A stretch of DNA of 64,000 nt from Cellulomonas sp. Root485 (GTDB lineage: Bacteria > Actinomycetota > Actinomycetes > Actinomycetales > Cellulomonadaceae). Below the pieces are notes generated by a model. That model was not told where the DNA came from, made no database searches, and was given only the letters and a program-made list of their open reading frames with translations. Positions 17,000-24,385 of the stretch are shown here, one piece after another. The stretch lies in NCBI RefSeq assembly GCF_001426705.1, contig NZ_LMFC01000003.1, positions 450,841 to 514,840 of the forward strand. The letters run 5' to 3'. Numbering within the stretch: the first letter of the stretch is position 1; every line of letters starts with the position of its first letter. Position numbers and translations under genes: made by a program.

Positions 17000-17925
17000 C
17001 GCCGCGCGGTCGCCCGGTCCTGCAGCTCGCCGGGCGGGACGATGAACCCGCCGCTGTCCACGACGGTCCCGCCGACCGCCCGCCACAGCGCGGCCGCGAT
17101 GCGTGCGACCGACGGCTCGACCCGCGAGCGCGCGATGAGGTGCAGCTGCGAGGGGTGCTCGCTGCGCAGCTCTTCGGGCTCCGGCGGGTTCCAGGTGATG
17201 TGGTACGACCAGGGCCCGAACTCCCGCCAGTCCAGCCGAGACAGCGCCACCGGCACCTCGGTGGAGCGCCCGGTCCGCACGGTGATCGCCCCGTCGTACT
17301 CGAAGGTCGCGGTCACGGAGAACGTCGGCGGAGCCGAGGTCCCCGCGGACGGCTGTGGGTGCGGGACGTCCGTCGGCCCGACGCGCGCGCCGGTCATGGC
17401 CGGCCGCACCAGCGGCAGCGCGTCCTGGGCGGACAGCGGCATCGGCGACCAGAGGGTCAGGTCGACCGCGGCGCCGGGGTCGGGCACCACCACCGGCAGC
17501 GCCCGGTCCGCGGGGATGATGCTGCCGGCGGCCCGGCGCGCGGCCGCGGCCATCCAGCCGTAGACCAGGTCGAGGGACGCCCGCGGGTCGGCGGGGACGA
17601 GCGCGTACAGGTCGACCTCCGGCACGGCCAGGCCGGCGGACTGGGCCTGCGCCCGACCCATCGACGTCGGTCCCTCGAGCGAGGCGGCGCCGTTCAGCCG
17701 CAGCAGGCCGGGTGCTGCCTCGGCGACGACCGAGGAGATGCCCCGGAATCGCGCGCCGGTCATGGGGCGCGCCTTGGCTGCCTCGTCGGCACTCACCGGC
17801 TCGCGCAACCACGATGCGTCAGGGAACCAGGCGGTCGCCAGGACGACGACGTCGGTGCCCCGCGGCACCACGAGGACGTTCCGGCCCTCCAGGTCCCTGG
17901 GGAGGTCGACCAGCGGCAGGCTCAT
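16996..17925 (-). CDS. Conserved-looking hypothetical protein, 309 aa
   Basis: I do not recognise the family. No signal peptide or membrane helix; the chain alternates short strands with proline-rich linkers (DVPHPQPSAGTSAPP near 200). A motif WREFGPWSYHITWNPPEPEE lies near 250. The C terminus (ARIAAALWRAVGGTVVDSGG) looks globular. Start ATG 17925 (MSLPLVDLPRDLEGR); TACGGT lies eight bases upstream. It ends inside the transglutaminase stop codon and is transcribed toward it. Nothing ties it functionally to either neighbour. Confidence 0.7.
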   Translation of the reverse strand: MSLPLVDLPRDLEGRNVLVVPRGTDVVVLATAWFPDASWLREPVSADEAAKARPMTGARFRGISSVVAEAAPGLLRLNGAASLEGPTSMGRAQAQSAGLAVPEVDLYALVPADPRASLDLVYGWMAAAARRAAGSIIPADRALPVVVPDPGAAVDLTLWSPMPLSAQDALPLVRPAMTGARVGPTDVPHPQPSAGTSAPPTFSVTATFEYDGAITVRTGRSTEVPVALSRLDWREFGPWSYHITWNPPEPEELRSEHPSQLHLIARSRVEPSVARIAAALWRAVGGTVVDSGGFIVPPGELQDRATARR

Positions 17926-18006
17926 GCCGGAGGACCGTACACAGGTTGTGATTCGAGCGGGTGAAGTTTCGGCGCGCCATCCGGCGAGTCCGGGCTGGTC
18001 AGCGGG

Positions 18007-18060
18007 TTGTCCACAGGTTCAGCGGTGTTGCACACGGCTGTGGACACAGCCTGTGGACAA
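18007..18060. promoter_or_regulatory. Cluster of three DnaA boxes outside oriC
   Basis: TTGTCCACA at 18007-18015, GTGTCCACA on the minus strand at 18047-18039 and TTGTCCACA on the minus strand at 18060-18052. TTGTCCACA is the preferred DnaA box of high-GC actinobacteria. The three lie within 54 bases in a 157-base gap (17926-18082), with no dnaA or dnaN nearby, so this is not the origin itself. Possible DnaA-titration or reactivation site, or DnaA-controlled promoter of the gene at 17925. Confidence 0.7.
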
Positions 18061-18082
18061 ACGTGAGGTCGCTCTGCCCCAG

Positions 18083-18610
18083 TCAGGCGTGGACGTCGTG
18101 CAGGTGGTGGACGACGTCGTGCAGGAAGTACTGCCCCAGCGTCAGCACCGTGAACTGCGACCCGTTCGACCGTCGCCCGGAACGGCCCCACTGGTCGCCG
18201 GACACCGAGTCGAACAGGTCGGCCGTGCTGTCCGCCGCCTCGGTGAGCTCGACGGCGACCACCTGCGGGTCCTGGAGGTCGTACCGGTCCGCGATCGCCG
18301 TCGCGTCCTGGTCCCAGTTCTCGAACAGCGGGTCGTCCTGCGAGAGCAGCAGGTCCAGGCGGGCACCGAAGATCCGCATCACGTCACGCACGTGCGCGCC
18401 GTACTCGAGCGTCGACCACGTGGTCGGGTCCGGGCGGTCCCGGGCGTCGGCGCGGTGCAGCGCGGACACCCACCGCGGGGACAGGTCGCGCACGGTCCCG
18501 GCGATCGCGGGGCCGTCGACGTCCGTCGCGGTGAACCCGCACTCGGGGCACCGCTGCGACAGGACCCAGGTCCAGTCCTTGGTGTCGGGCTGGATCTCCT
18601 CGTTCGTCAT
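18083..18610 (-). CDS. DinB-family protein
   Basis: 175 aa. Starts with a CPECGFTATD segment, then a four-helix DinB/DfsB-type core: VRDLSPRWVSALHR, the conserved YGAHVRDVMRIFGARLDLLL helix and a C-terminal helix with HDVVHHLHDV, whose histidines with His near residue 93 would form the metal site of the superfamily. DinB-like proteins include mycothiol- and bacillithiol-dependent transferases; the exact activity here is unknown. ATG 18610 has no Shine-Dalgarno but TAATCT seven bases upstream, so its own leaderless promoter is likely. Confidence 0.82.
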   Translation of the reverse strand: MTNEEIQPDTKDWTWVLSQRCPECGFTATDVDGPAIAGTVRDLSPRWVSALHRADARDRPDPTTWSTLEYGAHVRDVMRIFGARLDLLLSQDDPLFENWDQDATAIADRYDLQDPQVVAVELTEAADSTADLFDSVSGDQWGRSGRRSNGSQFTVLTLGQYFLHDVVHHLHDVHA

Positions 18611-18617
18611 GAACGGA

Positions 18618-18623
18618 AGATTA
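18618..18623 (-). promoter_or_regulatory. -10 hexamer of likely leaderless DinB gene
   Basis: TAATCT reads on the minus strand seven bases before the ATG at 18610; it overlaps the stop codon of the 59-aa gene upstream. It matches TANNNT exactly. Confidence 0.5.
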
Positions 18624-18800
18624 GTGGTCCGCCTCGTAGCCGGAGTACGTCATCCACGTCGCGCTCGGGAGGTCGCGGCGGCGGTATCCGGTCTCGTCGA
18701 TCCGGCCCGCGGCCGGGGACACGAACTCCCCCGCGATCCAGCCGTCGTCACGCGTGTCGAGCCAGACGTCGCGTCCGGGCTCTCCTGCGTCGATGATCAT
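18621..18800 (-). CDS. Small hypothetical protein, 59 aa
   Basis: ATG at 18800 follows a GGGGGG purine run by five bases. The product is acidic and soluble, with a WIAGEFVSPAAGRIDETGYR core and the ending WMTYSGYEADH. Third-position GC is high across the frame. It lies ten bases upstream of the DinB gene on the same strand. I know no family; the tail with several aromatic residues suggests a small folded domain. Confidence 0.6.
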   Translation of the reverse strand: MIIDAGEPGRDVWLDTRDDGWIAGEFVSPAAGRIDETGYRRRDLPSATWMTYSGYEADH

Positions 18801-18937
18801 CGTGCCCCCCTGGTCATCCCTTGCTGTGAGCGCTGCGGCCGGGCGAAGCTCCCCTCCGATCCTCGCCCAGCCGCCGCTCGTCTACCCCGCCGACCAGCAA
18901 GGGCCGCCTCGTTACGTGAGGAACGTAGGGCGCGGCA

Positions 18938-18957
18938 CGTTGCAGGAAGGTTGCAGG
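18938..18957. repeat. Direct repeat GTTGCAGG in the gap upstream of the 59-aa gene
   Basis: GTTGCAGG occurs twice in a row with a three-base spacer, 25 bases past the end of the GAF-regulator gene. Just left of it TACGT and ACGTA (18914-18927) form a small inverted repeat. Spacing suggests a regulator site for the minus-strand genes below 18800, but no known regulator is matched. Confidence 0.35.
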
Positions 18958-18981
18958 TGAGGGTGGGGCTGTGCGCGCTCG

Positions 18982-20244
18982 TCAGGCGTGCCGGGGCGCT
19001 CCGAGACGGTGCCCCAGCAGGTCGAGGCGGCCGACGGCGCGGACGTGCACCGGCGACCCCTTGGGCGCCAGCCAGGCCAGCCGCTCCCAGGCCTGCCAGT
19101 CGTCGGCTCCCGCGTCGGAGGCGAGCCAGCGGCTCACCACCCCGGGCAGCGGGCTGGCCAGCACGGCCGCGCGCACGTCGGCGGCGAGCTCGTCGCGGAT
19201 CCGTTCCACCCCGGGCGCCACGGACCGGGCGAGGACCGGCCCCGGGTAGGCGGTGAGGGCGGCGTCGACGTCGCCGGTGTCGAGCAGGGCGTGCACCATG
19301 TCGACGTCGGTGCGCAGAGGCGCCGTCAGGCGGTAGGGGCGGGACTCGCTGAGCAGGGGGCCGACGAGCCGGCGCAGGCGCGAGACCTCGGCCCGCACCG
19401 TGACGTCCGACAGCTCGTGCTCGCTGAGCAGCACGGCGAGCTCGTCGGCGCTCAGCCCGGCGGGGTGCCGGGCGAGGAGCAGGAGGAGCTCGGCGTGGCG
19501 CAGGCTGAGCCGGACGTCGATCCCGTTGATGTGCACCGTCGGGGTGCCGAGGACCCGCAGTCGCGCGGTCGACGTGCCGCTGAGCACGATGACGGGGTGC
19601 TTCTCGGTGGGCGTCGGCGCGACGCGGGCGAGCTCCGCCTCGACGGCGGCGACCGTCGCGCGGACCAGGGCCATCACGAGGCCGGTCGCCACCGTCGGGC
19701 CGCCCGTGACGTCGAGGACGCCGAGAACCTGCCCGCTCGCGGCATGGATGGGGACGGCCGTGCAGTTCCACGGCTGGACCTTGCGGGCGTAGTGCTCGGC
19801 CTCCACCACCTGCACGGGCTGGTCGGTGACCAGCGCGGTGCCGAGCGCGTTGGTGCCGGCGGAGTCCTCGCGCCACACCCCGCCCTCCACGAAGCCCACG
19901 CCCTCGACCCGGCGCCGCAGCGACTGGTCGCCCTCGACCCACAGCATCCGGCCGACGTCGTCGGTCAGTGCGGTCACCCAGCCGGCGTCCGCGCCGGGTG
20001 CGACGAGCAGGTCCCGCACGACGGGCATGGCGGCGGCGAGCGCGAGGGAGCTGCGGTAGCCGGTGAGGTCGTTGCCGCCCATGTCGACGGGTGCGTTCTG
20101 CACCTCGGGGTCGACGCCGCTGCGCTGGCTGCGGCGCCAGGAGTCGGCGACGACGGAGCGGACCGCACGGCTGGAGAGCTGGCCGGTGGTGACGAAGCGC
20201 TCGTGGGCAGCACGCACTCGGGCGGTGTCCACGATCTCCGTCAT
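18982..20244 (-). CDS. GAF-domain transcriptional regulator
   Basis: 420 aa. ATG 20244 is chosen because GGGAGGAG stands five bases upstream; longer readings have none. Residues about 10-240 resemble the N-terminal GAF sensor of acetoin/glycerol-type activators (SSRAVRSVVADSWRRSQRSG, GTNALGTAL, YARKVQPWNCTAVPIH, GVLDVTGG). The AAA+ domain of those activators is absent; instead the C-terminal part has a winged-helix region (LSLRHAELLLLLARHPAGLS, then DELAVLLSE...TVRAEVSRLRRLVG). This one-component type is common in actinobacteria beside alcohol/aldehyde genes, none of which are here. Ligand unknown. Confidence 0.82.
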   Translation of the reverse strand: MTEIVDTARVRAAHERFVTTGQLSSRAVRSVVADSWRRSQRSGVDPEVQNAPVDMGGNDLTGYRSSLALAAAMPVVRDLLVAPGADAGWVTALTDDVGRMLWVEGDQSLRRRVEGVGFVEGGVWREDSAGTNALGTALVTDQPVQVVEAEHYARKVQPWNCTAVPIHAASGQVLGVLDVTGGPTVATGLVMALVRATVAAVEAELARVAPTPTEKHPVIVLSGTSTARLRVLGTPTVHINGIDVRLSLRHAELLLLLARHPAGLSADELAVLLSEHELSDVTVRAEVSRLRRLVGPLLSESRPYRLTAPLRTDVDMVHALLDTGDVDAALTAYPGPVLARSVAPGVERIRDELAADVRAAVLASPLPGVVSRWLASDAGADDWQAWERLAWLAPKGSPVHVRAVGRLDLLGHRLGAPRHA

Positions 20245-20353
20245 CTCGACTCCTCCCGACTGCGCCGTCGAGAACGCATGCTCGCGCGGGGACCACCCGG
20301 CCCCCGCGCAGTTTCGAGTGTACGAACACGAACCACCGAATCGGGCACAATTC

Positions 20354-20388
20354 CGGCCGTTCTGCCGCGTGATCACGCGGAACGGCCG
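20354..20388. promoter_or_regulatory. 35-bp two-layer palindrome between divergent regulators
   Basis: A perfect 16-bp palindrome (CCGCGTGATCACGCGG, 20365-20380) is flanked by CGGCCGTT (20354-20361) and AACGGCCG (20381-20388). It lies between the GAF-regulator gene (minus) and the TetR gene (plus), about 70 bases from the latter. Likely an operator, most simply for the TetR protein, though it could also fold as a hairpin. Confidence 0.55.
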
Positions 20389-20448
20389 TATTTATCGGTA
20401 CAGCGACAGCCGACCAGAAGCCCGGACGCATTTGATGACAGAACGTGC

Positions 20449-20454
20449 GATGAT
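20449..20454 (+). promoter_or_regulatory. -10-like hexamer of likely leaderless TetR gene
   Basis: GATGAT ends six bases before the ATG at 20461, and no Shine-Dalgarno is present. Confidence 0.45.
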
Positions 20455-20460
20455 GTCACG

Positions 20461-21090
20461 ATGCCCAAGATCATCGGCGGGTCCCTGCACGAGCACCGCG
20501 AGCAGACCCGCCAGAAGCTCTTCGCGGCCCTCTCGGCGCTCATGGCCGACCAGGGGTTCGACGCGATCACGCTCGCCGAGATCGCGTCCGCCGCGGGCGT
20601 CGGACGCACCGCCGTCTACAACCACTTCCCCGACAAGGAGTCCCTCCTGCTCGGGTTCATCACCCACGAGACCGAGCAGTACGCGGCCACCCTGCAGCGC
20701 GCGCTGGACGACATCGAGGACCCGACCGAGCAGCTCCAGACGTACGTCCGCCAGCAGGCCGCGCTGACGAAGGTGTACCACCTGGCCCCCGGTCCGGAGC
20801 TGCGGTCCGTGCTCTCGCGCGGTACCCAGCAGCGCGTCCGCGAGCACGTCGTGGTGGTCGAGCAGATCCTCCGCCGGATCCTGGCCGCGGGCATCGAGTC
20901 CGGCGCCTTCCCCGAGCAGGACCTCGACGTCACGGTGCCGCTCATCAACGCGTGCCTGTCCGGACGAGGTGTCCCCGCCGACGGCCCCGAGCGCGACCGC
21001 GCGATCGCGCAGACCGAGGCGTTCGTGCTCCGCGCCGTCGGTGCCACGGCATTCGTCCCCGTACCCGAGCCGACCCTTCAGCCGGCCTGA
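20461..21090 (+). CDS. TetR/AcrR-family transcriptional regulator
   Basis: 209 aa. The N-terminal helix-turn-helix is standard: TRQKLFAALSALMADQGFDA, then ITLAEIASAAGVGRTAVYNHFPDKESLL. The ligand-binding domain has no recognisable specificity. The gene is divergent from the GAF regulator across a gap holding a long palindrome, which fits autoregulation. The RNA methylase gene follows on the same strand after four bases, probably co-transcribed. Ligand and targets unknown. Confidence 0.9.
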   Translation: MPKIIGGSLHEHREQTRQKLFAALSALMADQGFDAITLAEIASAAGVGRTAVYNHFPDKESLLLGFITHETEQYAATLQRALDDIEDPTEQLQTYVRQQAALTKVYHLAPGPELRSVLSRGTQQRVREHVVVVEQILRRILAAGIESGAFPEQDLDVTVPLINACLSGRGVPADGPERDRAIAQTEAFVLRAVGATAFVPVPEPTLQPA

Positions 21091-21094
21091 CCCG

Positions 21095-22231
21095 GTGGCG
21101 AAGCGCGCACGCGGTGGCACTCCTCCCGCCCATCACGGCAGCCACCCGGTCGGGCGCCGGCCACGCACCCGCCCACCCGTCCGGCGGTCCACCAGCCTGG
21201 AGCTGACGTTCCTCCCGGGCCTCGGTGACGTGCTCGCCGACGAGGCCGCCGAGGTACTCATGCTCGACGGCGCCCCGATGCCCGTGCCCGGCCGTGAGGA
21301 CGCGCTCGAGGTGTCCCACTGGGGACCGCTGACCGCGGTGCTCGACCTGCGCACCGCCGTCGCCGCGTTCGTCGTCCTGCGGTTCGACGTCCCCCGACCC
21401 AAGTCGCTGACCAGCGGCGACCACCTCCAGCGCATCGTCGACGCCATGTACTCCTCGCTCCGGGTCGGGAGCTCCTCGTCGTTCCGGTTCGAGGCTGCGG
21501 GCAGCGACTCGACGGTGTTCGCGCGCCTCGCGGAGCTGCTGGCCGAGGCCACGGGTCTGCGGTACGACGAGTCGCAGGGCGAGCTGGTCCTGCGGGTGCG
21601 CCGCGGGGTGCGCCCCGGGTCGACCGGAGACCCCGGCTGGGACGTCCTGGTCCGCATCGGCGCCCGGCCGCTGTCCGCACGCCGGTGGCGGGTCACCGAC
21701 TTCCCCGGCGCGGCGAACGCGACGATCGCCGCGGCGATGGTGCGCCTCGGTGGCGTCGACGACGGCGATCGCGTGCTCAACCTCATGTGCGGCTCCGGGA
21801 CCCTCCTGGTCGAGCGGCTCTCCGCAGGGCCCGCTGCCGACGCGGTCGGGGTCGACCTGTCCGCCGACGCCCTGACCGCGTCGTCGGAGAACCTCGGCGC
21901 GGGGGCGGTCGACGCCCGGCTGCTCCAGGCCGACTGCACCGGCCCCGCCCTGACCGAGGCCGTCGGCACCGGCTGGGACCTGCTCCTCGCCGACCCACCG
22001 TGGGGCACCCTGCACGGCACGCACGCCACCAACGCCGAGGTGCACGCCGGCATGCTCCAGGCCGCCTACGACGTGGCCGCGCCCGGCGCCCGGTTCGTCG
22101 TCCTCACGCACGAGGTCAAGGTCATGGAACGCTGCCTGCGCGACGCCGACGCCCTCTGGCGGGTCCGCTCCACGACGAAGGTGTTCGCCAAGGGCCACCA
22201 CCCGCGCATCTACGTCCTCGACCGCGCCTGA
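21095..22231 (+). CDS. THUMP-like-domain class I methyltransferase (putative RNA methylase)
   Basis: 378 aa, GTG start four bases after the TetR stop. The N-terminal half (LELTFLPGLGDVLADEAAEV... RFDVPRPKSLTSGDHLQRIV) corresponds to the THUMP/ferredoxin-like part of UPF0020-type methylases; the C-terminal half has the SAM motif VLNLMCGSGTLL, an acidic motif GVDLSADAL and the catalytic DPPWG. DPPW/NPPY enzymes methylate exocyclic amino groups of nucleic-acid bases, and this family modifies rRNA or tRNA guanosine. Exact target unknown. A strong hairpin follows immediately (22240-22279). Confidence 0.85.
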   Translation: MAKRARGGTPPAHHGSHPVGRRPRTRPPVRRSTSLELTFLPGLGDVLADEAAEVLMLDGAPMPVPGREDALEVSHWGPLTAVLDLRTAVAAFVVLRFDVPRPKSLTSGDHLQRIVDAMYSSLRVGSSSSFRFEAAGSDSTVFARLAELLAEATGLRYDESQGELVLRVRRGVRPGSTGDPGWDVLVRIGARPLSARRWRVTDFPGAANATIAAAMVRLGGVDDGDRVLNLMCGSGTLLVERLSAGPAADAVGVDLSADALTASSENLGAGAVDARLLQADCTGPALTEAVGTGWDLLLADPPWGTLHGTHATNAEVHAGMLQAAYDVAAPGARFVVLTHEVKVMERCLRDADALWRVRSTTKVFAKGHHPRIYVLDRA

Positions 22232-22239
22232 CCCGCACC

Positions 22240-22384
22240 GTCCGAGGATGTGGCTGCTGGAGCAACCACACGCTCGGACGTCCGCACGATCGAGCGTCCC
22301 GACGACCGAATCTGCGGACATTGCTTACGAGCAGCCGCGACGTCCGCACATTCGAGCGTTCTGGCGACCGGATGTGCGGACGTC
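22240..22384. repeat. Array of three hairpins with a 62-base repeated unit
   Basis: Hairpin A (22240-22279): GTCCGAG/CTCGGAC outside, TGTGGCTGCT/AGCAACCACA inside; it is placed to terminate the methylase mRNA. Hairpin B: GTCCGCA (22280-22286) with TGCGGAC (22313-22319). Hairpin C: GACGTCCGCACAT (22339-22351) with its exact complement (22372-22384). B and C are diverged copies with a 62-base period (shared GACGTCCGCAC..TCGAGCGT..CGACCG core). A further TGCT-TACG-AGCA stem lies between them. REP-like extragenic palindromes are the best description. Confidence 0.65.
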
Positions 22385-22398
22385 CTGTCCGGGTCGCG

Positions 22399-22404
22399 CA
22401 GAAT
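22399..22404 (+). promoter_or_regulatory. -10-like hexamer before the NHLRC2-like gene
   Basis: CAGAAT ends six bases before GTG 22411. A GGGGG run also lies in the spacer, so leaderless and leadered starts are both possible. Confidence 0.4.
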
Positions 22405-22410
22405 GGGGGC

Positions 22411-24381
22411 GTGCGTGAGAGTCGACTGCCCCGGGTCCGTGCGTCCGAGCTCGTCGGGCGGGGGTGGCTGAACACCGGCGGCCGCACCGTCACGCTGGCC
22501 GACCTGCGCGGGAAGATCGTCATCCTCGACTTCTGGACCTTCTGCTGCATCAACTGCCTGCACGTCCTGGACGAGCTGCGCGAGCTGGAGGAGCAGCACC
22601 GCGACGTGCTCGTGATCGTCGGGGTGCACTCCCCGAAGTTCGTGCACGAGGCCGACCCGGTGGCCCTCGCCGCTGCGGTCGAGCGCTACGAGGTGCACCA
22701 CCCGGTCCTCGACGACCCGCAGCTGGTCACGTGGTCGGCCTACACCGCGCGGGCGTGGCCGACGCTCGTGGTGATCGACCCCGAGGGGTACGTGGTGGCG
22801 CAGATGGCCGGCGAGGGGCACAAGCGCAACGTCGAGATCCTCGTCGGTGAGCTGATCGCCGAGCACGAGGCCAAGGGCACGCTGCACCGCGGGGACGGAC
22901 CGTACGTGGCTCCCACGCCCGCGGCGGGCACGCTCCGGTTCCCCGCCAAGGCGATCGTCCTGCCGGACGGGCACCTGCTGGTCGCCGACGCCGGGCACCA
23001 CAGCCTGGCGGAGCTCGAGGCCGACGGCGAGACGCTCGTCCGGCGCATCGGCTCGGGCGAGCGTGGGCTGGTCGACGGCGGTCCCGACGAGGCCCGGTTC
23101 AGCGAGCCGAACGGCCTGTGCCTGGTCCCGGACGAGCTGCGGTCGGTGCTCGGGTACGACGTGCTCGTCGCCGACACGGTGAACCACGCGCTGCGCGGGG
23201 TGCGGCTCGCGGACGGCGTCGTCAGCACCGTCGCCGGGACCGGCGAGCAGTACATGGTCGGTGCGGCGGACAACTTCCTGGTGACGGACGAGGACGAGGC
23301 CGACGAGGAGCTCGCGTCGATGCCGGTCGTCGGCACGCCCGGCGACGAGGTGGCCGCGTACGCGTCGTCGCTCACGACCGGCACGTCTCCGCAGGCACCC
23401 TTCGTCCCCGGCCCTCGTCGGCAGAAGCTGTCCTCCCCGTGGGACGTGGCCTGGTCGGAGCCGCTCGGGGCGTTCGTCGTCGCGATGGCCGGCAACCACA
23501 CGCTCTGGGCGTTCGACGACGAGCACGGCTCGATCGAGCTGCTCGGCGGCACCATGAACGAGGGCCTGCTCGACGGCCCCCTGCACGAGGCGTGGTTCGC
23601 GCAGCCGTCGGGGCTGGCCGTGGGCGCCGACGACAAGCTCTGGCTGGCCGACTCCGAGACGTCCGCGCTGCGCTGGGTGGACCCGGTGGAGCGGACCGTG
23701 CACACCGTCGTCGGCGAAGGGCTGTTCGACTTCGGCCACCGCGACGGACCCGCCGACGAGGCACGCCTTCAGCACCCGCTCGGCGTCGCGGTGCTGCCCG
23801 ACGGCTCGGTCGTCGTCGCCGACACCTACAACGGTGCCGTCCGCCGGTACGCCGACGGGTCGGTGAGCACGCTCGCCACCGGTCTCGCCGAGCCCAGCGG
23901 GATCGTCGTGCTGGACGGCGGGTCGACGCTGCTCGTCGTCGAGTCGGCCGCCCACCGGCTGACCCGGATCGCCCTGCCCGCGACGCTCGTCGGCCAGATC
24001 CTGGACTCGGGCTCGCACCGCACGCAGCGGCCCGTCACGGAGCTGTCCCCCGGCGAGGTCCGGCTCGACGTGGTGTTCACCCCGGCAGCCGGGCAGAAGT
24101 ACGACGACCGCTACGGGCCGTCGACACGCCTGCAGGTGTCATCGACCCCGCCGGGCCTGCTGCTGGAGGGCGCCGGTGACGACGTCCCCCTCGACCGGGT
24201 GCTGCGTCTCGACCCGGCCGTGCCGGAGGGCGTCCTGCACGTCACCGCGCACGCGGCCAGCTGCGACGCCGACCCCGCGATCGAGTACCCGGCCTGCCAC
24301 CTGAACGCCCAGGACTGGGGTGTGCCGGTCCGTCTGGTCGACGGTGCACCGACCACCCTCACCCTGCCGCTGCACGGCTGA
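22411..24381 (+). CDS. NHLRC2-like protein: thioredoxin fold plus NHL beta-propeller
   Basis: 656 aa, no signal peptide. The N-terminal thioredoxin-like domain (about 15-170) has the unusual active site FWTFCCINC at about residue 45-53, the hallmark of NHLRC2 proteins, and a WPTLVVIDPEGYV strand. From about 175 to 520 NHL repeats form a propeller (PNGLCLVP, VLVADTVNHALRGV, LKLWLADSETSALRWV-type blades, VVVADTYNGAVRRY). A C-terminal beta domain (540-656) completes the animal-type architecture. Redox activity is inferred from the cysteines; partner and pathway unknown. An insert of about 50 residues rich in acid (VTDEDEADEEL) interrupts the propeller. Confidence 0.88.
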   Translation: MRESRLPRVRASELVGRGWLNTGGRTVTLADLRGKIVILDFWTFCCINCLHVLDELRELEEQHRDVLVIVGVHSPKFVHEADPVALAAAVERYEVHHPVLDDPQLVTWSAYTARAWPTLVVIDPEGYVVAQMAGEGHKRNVEILVGELIAEHEAKGTLHRGDGPYVAPTPAAGTLRFPAKAIVLPDGHLLVADAGHHSLAELEADGETLVRRIGSGERGLVDGGPDEARFSEPNGLCLVPDELRSVLGYDVLVADTVNHALRGVRLADGVVSTVAGTGEQYMVGAADNFLVTDEDEADEELASMPVVGTPGDEVAAYASSLTTGTSPQAPFVPGPRRQKLSSPWDVAWSEPLGAFVVAMAGNHTLWAFDDEHGSIELLGGTMNEGLLDGPLHEAWFAQPSGLAVGADDKLWLADSETSALRWVDPVERTVHTVVGEGLFDFGHRDGPADEARLQHPLGVAVLPDGSVVVADTYNGAVRRYADGSVSTLATGLAEPSGIVVLDGGSTLLVVESAAHRLTRIALPATLVGQILDSGSHRTQRPVTELSPGEVRLDVVFTPAAGQKYDDRYGPSTRLQVSSTPPGLLLEGAGDDVPLDRVLRLDPAVPEGVLHVTAHAASCDADPAIEYPACHLNAQDWGVPVRLVDGAPTTLTLPLHG

Positions 24382-24385
24382 GGGG

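Noticed and set aside
18001..18082. Chromosomal origin (oriC)
   Set aside because: Only three DnaA boxes, no AT-rich unwinding region and no dnaA, dnaN, recF or gyr genes around.
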